From the NCBI RefSeq assembly GCF_003003285.1, contig NZ_PVTP01000013.1, positions 1-64,000 on the forward strand: DNA of 64,000 nucleotides. Reading direction: 5' to 3'. The position numbers were made by a program, and so were the translations under genes. Shown here piece by piece: positions 59,987 through 64,000 of the stretch. The stretch comes from Yoonia maritima. GTDB lineage: Bacteria; Pseudomonadota; Alphaproteobacteria; Rhodobacterales; Rhodobacteraceae. Numbering within the stretch: the first letter of the stretch is position 1; every line of letters starts with the position of its first letter. The notes under the pieces were generated by a model that made no database searches, had not been told where the DNA came from, and was given only the letters and a program-made list of their open reading frames with translations.

Positions 59987-60595
59987 ATGATCCGTTTTAT
60001 TGCGGGGATAGCAGGCGTGTTGGTAATGTCAGCTTGCACGACTGTGTCTCCGCAAAAATCCATTGCATTGGCGGGCGGCGATGTCGTCGCCCGTGCCCCA
60101 GCTGGGTTTTGCGTCGATGATCACGCAAGCCGCCCAAGCGCTGACTTCGCAGTGATCGCGCCCTGTGCAACCCTGGGTGCCGACCAAGCCCTTCCCAGCG
60201 CAGTTGCACTCGCCACTATCCAAGTTGGTGCCGACGGGTCCGGGACCGTGACAGGGTCAGAAACCGATATGCGCAACTTTCTCCAATCCGAAGCCGGCGC
60301 GATATTACTTAGCAACGCGGGCGACAGCAGCACAGTAAGTGACGTTTCCACACAGATATCTGACGGTCGCGTCACCGTCGCGTTTAACGACACCGCACCA
60401 CATAGTATGGGCGGGCTACAGGACAAAGAATGGCGCACATTTACGGACGTGAATGGCCGACTTGTAACCGTTGCCTTACGCGGATTATCTGCTGCTCCGC
60501 TCGATGACAGCACAGGAATTTGGTTGTTAAATGCTATGGCTGTTGGGATCGCTCCGGCTGTTCTTATTCAGGCAACGCAAACTTCCGATATCTAA
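59987..60595 (+). CDS. Lipoprotein of unknown function
   Basis: A 202-residue lipoprotein. The signal MIRFIAGIAGVLVMSACTT has lipobox VMSAC with Cys17. The mature part begins TTVSPQKSIALAGGDVVARAPAGFCVDDHASRPSADFAVIAPC, with DMRNFLQSEAGAILLSNAGD and a C-terminal hydrophobic stretch ending ATQTSDI. No named family. The open frame extends 14 codons upstream into ilvD, but the ATG at 59987 sits right after the ilvD stop, so coupling is likely. It may act in the envelope together with the next two genes, an inference from order only. Confidence 0.7.
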   Translation: MIRFIAGIAGVLVMSACTTVSPQKSIALAGGDVVARAPAGFCVDDHASRPSADFAVIAPCATLGADQALPSAVALATIQVGADGSGTVTGSETDMRNFLQSEAGAILLSNAGDSSTVSDVSTQISDGRVTVAFNDTAPHSMGGLQDKEWRTFTDVNGRLVTVALRGLSAAPLDDSTGIWLLNAMAVGIAPAVLIQATQTSDI

Positions 60596-60638
60596 CAGAT
60601 TTCATGTTACCTTAGGGCGATAAGGAAAGGCTGCGGAC

Positions 60639-61412
60639 ATGGCGATCAATCCAACCGGCGTTCTTGGGCGGTTAATGCAGCGGCTTTCACTGGCACGTTG
60701 GACGGCTGCAGCACGCAATGCGCCGAATGCGGAACTGTCGACGCTGCGCGCGCTACGCCAAAATGCGCGACAGCTTTTGATCCCGCTCCAAGAACTTAGC
60801 TATATCGCTGAAGATAGGCTCGCTCTGCCACGAATTGGGACCAATACTTTCACACGCCCCGCAGGCACTGACTGGTCTTGGCGCCCAATGGCGTGGCGTG
60901 CAGGCCTTTGGAAACGTGGCCTTGCACCAGCATTAAACCGTGAAAAAATTGGTAGTGAAGTCGGCATCTTTCACGACTGCAATCAGCCCGAAATCAGCTT
61001 AACCCAATACCGAAATCTGCGCGCTGATGACCTTGCTGCCTACGGTCTCATGCTCGAAGTGTATCACTTTGGCGGTAGCTTTCTGTCTTTGGTTGTTGAT
61101 CTACCCACCGCCGCATCCACGGGACTGAAAAAGCGGCACGTCATCCAGTTATCGGCGGTGATTGAACGCGAAACACCCATCAATATTTATGCGCGCCTAA
61201 ACGTCAAAAACGGGCCGAATACCGAACAGATATTGCTAACCCTTCCGTCAGACCAACGCGAAACGATGGCCGAATTCGATCTTGCATACACGCAACTGAA
61301 TGAAGCCCGAACCGAAAAAATATGGATCGACTTGCTGTTTGAAAACCCGAACATGAACAAAGTCACAATCCGCGACTTAAACATATGCCGCTATCCACGT
61401 GCGGAAATCTGA
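60639..61412 (+). CDS. DUF6478-like protein, unknown function
   Basis: A 257-residue soluble protein found in Rhodobacterales. It shows QRLSLARWTAAARNA, an RLALPRIGTNTFTRPAGTDWSWRPMAWRAGLW segment with four tryptophans, HDCNQPEISLTQYRNLRADDLAAYGLMLEVYHFGGSFLSLVVDLPT, then beta-rich sequence and a WIDLLFENPNMNKVTIRDLNICRYPRA ending. This fits a carbohydrate-binding-like beta sandwich at the C-terminus, but no function is known. It lies 43 bases after the lipoprotein gene and 20 bases before the next. Confidence 0.75.
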   Translation: MAINPTGVLGRLMQRLSLARWTAAARNAPNAELSTLRALRQNARQLLIPLQELSYIAEDRLALPRIGTNTFTRPAGTDWSWRPMAWRAGLWKRGLAPALNREKIGSEVGIFHDCNQPEISLTQYRNLRADDLAAYGLMLEVYHFGGSFLSLVVDLPTAASTGLKKRHVIQLSAVIERETPINIYARLNVKNGPNTEQILLTLPSDQRETMAEFDLAYTQLNEARTEKIWIDLLFENPNMNKVTIRDLNICRYPRAEI

Positions 61413-61432
61413 ATGCCCCGCAAGGAGCCATT

Positions 61433-61795
61433 ATGGCCAAATTTACACTAACCAAAACTCGACTTATTGCTGGCGTCTGGGAAGGGTCCCTGAAAGCAGA
61501 AGGGGCCGAAAAACCTGATTTGGTCGTGACCCATCAAGGCGAAACCGTTGATAGCCTGCAGCTTGAGCCAGAAAAAGAAGGTGTTTGGCGTGTCAAAATA
61601 CCAGTTCCCGCACATCTCATCAGTGACGGCGTTCAGACATTCATCATTAGTGACAATACCGGCGACACACTAGGCAGCTTTTCCTTGCTGTCGGGCGAAG
61701 CTCTTGCCGAAGATATCCGTGCAGAGGTCGATCTGCTACGTTCTGAACTGGACATGCTAAAACAAGCATTCCGTCATCATTGCAGTAACGGTTAA
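61433..61795 (+). CDS. Small acidic protein with C-terminal coiled coil
   Basis: A 120-residue protein. Residues 1-85 look like a short beta sandwich (MAKFTLTKTRLIAGVWEGSLKAEGAEKPDLVVTHQGETVDSLQLEPEKEGVWRVKIPVPAHLISDGVQTFII) and residues about 93-116 a coiled coil (DIRAEVDLLRSELDMLKQAFR). AAGGAG lies 7 bases before the ATG. It follows the DUF6478-like gene by 20 bases and probably works with it, since the first domain shares the same WR-type style. No named family. A hairpin follows. Confidence 0.7.
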   Translation: MAKFTLTKTRLIAGVWEGSLKAEGAEKPDLVVTHQGETVDSLQLEPEKEGVWRVKIPVPAHLISDGVQTFIISDNTGDTLGSFSLLSGEALAEDIRAEVDLLRSELDMLKQAFRHHCSNG

Positions 61796-61799
61796 ACGT

Positions 61800-61830
61800 A
61801 AACAGATGGCGGTTTTCACCGCCATCTGCA
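61800..61830 (+). terminator. Hairpin terminator after the small acidic protein gene
   Basis: CAGATGGCGGT and ACCGCCATCTG, 11-bp perfect arms with TTTC between, directly after the stop codon. Only a short T-poor tail follows, so it may end transcription less sharply. Confidence 0.75.
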
Positions 61831-61877
61831 TCTCCCCCGATCGTTCGCTCAGAGGCTTGGGAACGCTGATCAAATGA

Positions 61878-62714
61878 TCAGTTGAAGTTGTAGATCACCG
61901 AAACGCCCAGTGTGTTCACACCTTCGGACAGGTCAGCATCTGTTTCGCTGTTGAACGAGGTTGTGTAACCTGTACGCAGCGACAGAGTTTCTGTCATTGC
62001 GACGTTCAGTGCCAGTTCGTTGACCAGTGTTGTCGCAGTTTCCGAATAGATCACATCTGTGTCGTTCGTGATGTAAGTCGCGTCAGACAGGCTCTTGAAC
62101 ACGTTAGATGACACAGAAGCAGCTGCTTCAGATACGTCTTCCATGTTCACACGCTTTGCTGTGCGGTAACCTGGGCCTGCCTGAACAGACCACTGTACGT
62201 CAGCAGCGTTGTAGATACGGTAACCAAGACCAGCACCCACAAAGATGTCCTGCTTAAAGTCGCCGTCAGTGTCAGCCATGTTGTCAAAACCAGCTTCCAA
62301 TTTGCCGAACGCAAACAGAGTGTTTGTCAGGTCACGACGGTAATCGATACCCGCAAGCAAAGTGTCTTCTGTTTTGACGCCATCAGTTTCGCCGTAAGCA
62401 AGGCTAGCTGTCAGGTCGATACCGTTCAGGCCGTCATATGTGCCGTAACGCAGGCCAAGACCGACATCGGTTGTTGTGCCGTCGTCATCTTTTACAGATG
62501 TACCACGAAGCGCGACCGAACCATAAGCACCAAGCTCACGACCTTCGTTACCGAAACGGCCAAGATCCCGCTCACGGTCATCTTCAATGTCTTCTTCCAG
62601 ATCATCAACAGCATCCGCTGAGGCGTCTTGGTTAGTGAAAGCAGTCGTTTGTGCTGCACCAGCTGTTGCGATGAAGCCGCTGATTACAGCGATGATAAAT
62701 ACGTTGTTTGTCAT
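61878..62714 (-). CDS. DUF481-type outer-membrane beta-barrel protein
   Basis: A 278-residue outer-membrane protein. MTNNVFIIAVISGFIATAGAAQ is a signal peptide. Then comes an acidic, charged linker (DAVDDLEEDIEDDRERDLGRF) and a beta-barrel with about ten to twelve alternating strands (GAYGSVALRGTSVKDD, DVGLGLRYGTYDGLNGIDLTASLAYGETDG, SLRTGYTTSFNSETD) ending in the classic VSVIYNFN with C-terminal aromatic-Asn. It belongs to the DUF481 family of uncharacterised barrels. A GGAGAGG site supports the start. It is monocistronic. Confidence 0.85.
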   Translation of the reverse strand: MTNNVFIIAVISGFIATAGAAQTTAFTNQDASADAVDDLEEDIEDDRERDLGRFGNEGRELGAYGSVALRGTSVKDDDGTTTDVGLGLRYGTYDGLNGIDLTASLAYGETDGVKTEDTLLAGIDYRRDLTNTLFAFGKLEAGFDNMADTDGDFKQDIFVGAGLGYRIYNAADVQWSVQAGPGYRTAKRVNMEDVSEAAASVSSNVFKSLSDATYITNDTDVIYSETATTLVNELALNVAMTETLSLRTGYTTSFNSETDADLSEGVNTLGVSVIYNFN

Positions 62715-62816
62715 GGGGCTATCCTCTCCCAAGAAGGTGACCCGTCCGGTTCAAGGAACGGGAGCATCTCTGCTGAGCGGATATCTAGCGGCAACCCGTC
62801 AATAAGGAAAATTCAA

Positions 62817-62841
62817 AATAATCATGCTTACCATGATTATT
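62817..62841 (-). terminator. A/T-rich terminator after the LysR gene
   Basis: AATAATCATG and CATGATTATT, 10-bp perfect arms around CTTAC, 2 bases after the LysR stop codon. The minus strand continues TTTGAATTTT, a partial U tract. Confidence 0.6.
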
Positions 62842-62843
62842 GC

Positions 62844-63779
62844 TTATTCATGATCGTGAGGCTCTCCGAGCACTTCAACCTCGTGATCCTCACTAATGTC
62901 ACGCAGCTGGGCCAGTACCGCCTCGCCATCGGCTTCAGCGACATCTGTAACACTGTGTAAAGTCTGCGCCGCAACCTTGCGAATTTCTGGATCTACGTCG
63001 TCGCGCCAAACAGCCCACACTGGATAGGGAAAGCGCGGCGCATCCGGGACCAAGAACAACTGTCCGGCATCAATGTACTTTTTGACATAGCGCGCCGGCA
63101 GATATGCCGCGCCCTGCCGATTGACGATATATTCCGCCGCCATCGCACCCAACGAAAAGGTAAGTCCGGGGTTTGTCAGCTCTGGCAGGGCTTGCGCATG
63201 CGCACCCACAAATTCAGGCCCCCAATCGACAAAGACATAGCGCCCGCCCAAATCCATCGTCGGATTTTTCCATGACGCCACCATCACCAGTTCTTCTTCT
63301 AATACTTGTTCGGCCACCAACCCCGGCCGCAGCTGTGGCATATAAAGCAGTCCGACGTGCATGATCCCTTCGATCAAAAACCGAGTAAGCCGATCCGGCA
63401 TCCCCAGTTCAGCGCGGATATTCAGGTCTGGCATTGTTTCTCTTAGCCCGTCGATCCAACGAAAGCCCATGCGCGGCCAAAGCGAATACTGTGCACCGAT
63501 TGTAAGACTGCGGGTAAACCCTTCGGGGATGGCGACTTGCTGACGGGCTTCTTCCCAAACGCGGATAATCGACAACGCATAGCGTTCAAACTCACGTCCG
63601 GCGTTGGTCAGCTCTGCCCCTGCCTTTGAACGGGTGAACATCGGCTTACCAAGTGAATCCTCGAGCCGCTGGATACGCAACGAAACCGCAGATTGCGTCA
63701 CATATAGACGATCCGACGCAGACACGAACGATCCTGTCGCTGCGACCTCTAGAAAGGTTTTGAGCAGGGTAATATCCAT
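62844..63779 (-). CDS. LysR-family transcriptional regulator
   Basis: A 311-residue regulator. The helix-turn-helix is MDITLLKTFLEVAATGSFVSASDRLYVTQSAVSLRIQRLEDSLGKPMFTRSKAGAELTNAG; the effector domain has TIGAQYSLWPRMGFRWIDGLRETMPDLNIRAELG and VEQVLEEELVMVAS. It is divergent from the fadH-like gene, so it may control it in response to a fatty or aromatic acid. An in-frame ATG nine bases upstream (63788) is also possible. The CACGT-N8-ACGTG dyad at 63879-63896 is a candidate site. Confidence 0.92.
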   Translation of the reverse strand: MDITLLKTFLEVAATGSFVSASDRLYVTQSAVSLRIQRLEDSLGKPMFTRSKAGAELTNAGREFERYALSIIRVWEEARQQVAIPEGFTRSLTIGAQYSLWPRMGFRWIDGLRETMPDLNIRAELGMPDRLTRFLIEGIMHVGLLYMPQLRPGLVAEQVLEEELVMVASWKNPTMDLGGRYVFVDWGPEFVGAHAQALPELTNPGLTFSLGAMAAEYIVNRQGAAYLPARYVKKYIDAGQLFLVPDAPRFPYPVWAVWRDDVDPEIRKVAAQTLHSVTDVAEADGEAVLAQLRDISEDHEVEVLGEPHDHE

Positions 63780-63939
63780 CGGTGCCATCCATGTCGCTTT
63801 TTCATCTTAACAGCATTCATATTTGGTCTTGCTCGCGAAACAACCGATGAAATTTCGCGGAACGGATATATCTTACGCCACGTACAGGATGACGTGCGCG
63901 TCAGCTTCAGTCATGATTTGCCCAAATGGGAGGCACGCA

Positions 63940-64000
63940 ATGACCGATTATCCACATCTTCTCGCTCCGCTTGATCTGGGCTTTACGACACTTAAGAACC
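63940..64000 (+). CDS. fadH: 2,4-dienoyl-CoA reductase (FadH), N-terminal part only
   Basis: The first 20 codons read MTDYPHLLAPLDLGFTTLKN, the typical opening of NADPH-dependent 2,4-dienoyl-CoA reductase, an FMN/FAD/4Fe-4S enzyme that removes 2,4-double bonds during fatty-acid oxidation. A GGGAGG Shine-Dalgarno precedes the ATG. The gene runs off the right edge. A LysR regulator is divergent. Related old-yellow enzymes share the beginning, so the assignment to fadH is likely but not certain. Confidence 0.85.
   Translation, partial: MTDYPHLLAPLDLGFTTLKN

Noticed and set aside
1..64000. tRNA, rRNA, CRISPR arrays, insertion sequences, prophage
   Set aside because: No cloverleaf-like genes, spaced direct repeats, transposases or phage genes were seen in the coding or non-coding parts; a tRNA scan would settle small RNAs.

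Overview
The window looks like a stretch of core chromosome from a marine alphaproteobacterium of the Rhodobacterales (Roseobacter group). This rests on the protein families present (DUF2794, HemP with a small partner gene, DUF6478-like, ETF-quinone oxidoreductase, DgcN/DgcA) and on the gene order pyk - small membrane gene - rpmI - rplT - pheS - pheT. The genus cannot be fixed from sequence alone; a Loktanella/Yoonia/Octadecabacter-like genome would fit. I see no phage, insertion sequence, rRNA, tRNA or CRISPR array. Almost every stretch is densely coding, with many 4-bp ATGA stop/start overlaps.

Layout. 1-12.95 kb: start of a glutathione-dependent formaldehyde dehydrogenase, a small I78-type inhibitor lipoprotein, DUF2794, hemP with an unknown partner, a peptidase pair (NlpC/P60 and M17), a degenerate Hpt-like protein, beta-carbonic anhydrase, ZapE, an MFS transporter, and a long minus-strand series running greA - membrane protein - S-formylglutathione hydrolase - DUF188 - HAD - ornithine cyclodeaminase-like - alpha/beta hydrolase. 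13-22.4 kb: ETF-quinone oxidoreductase, an isolated small membrane protein, a MuiA-family protein, two EamA transporters, asd, and an Lrp regulator divergent from alanine dehydrogenase. 22.4-32.3 kb: mscL, a glutathione transferase, ytoQ, pheT, an odd ASCH-domain ORF, pheS, a secreted muramidase-like protein, rplT, rpmI, a small membrane protein and pyk.

32.3-39 kb holds nitrogen and D-amino-acid genes: N-formylglutamate amidohydrolase, DUF1244, an orphan protein, then a minus-strand dgcN - dgcA - D-amino-acid aminotransferase cluster, and glnK-amtB. 39-50.4 kb: a class A penicillin-binding protein, a type I secretion ABC/adaptor pair without visible substrate, RidA, a glycerophosphodiesterase, a GNAT-like protein, pterin dehydratase, MscS, a peroxiredoxin and a ferredoxin-reductase-like flavoprotein. 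50.4-64 kb: rsmD, a HAD phosphatase, ispE with a TPR protein, folC-accD, a CPBP protease, ilvD with three small downstream genes, a DUF481 outer-membrane protein, and a LysR regulator divergent from the start of fadH.

How genes work together. DgcN and DgcA should turn D-glutamate into N-acetyl-L-glutamate, and the aminotransferase next to them can feed D-glutamate from D-alanine, which suggests catabolism of peptidoglycan D-amino acids. The two ends of the 1-12 kb region carry the two enzymes of glutathione-dependent formaldehyde oxidation.

I did not find a clearly new multi-gene system. The most unusual signals are structural: a 63-bp, in-frame, highly structured palindromic element inside an ORF between pheS and pheT; a hairpin that would hide the Shine-Dalgarno of fghA; a perfect 24-bp palindrome abutting the dgcN stop codon; two identical 23-bp palindromes abutting or following stop codons 21 kb apart; and three TGATATCG copies upstream of dgcN.
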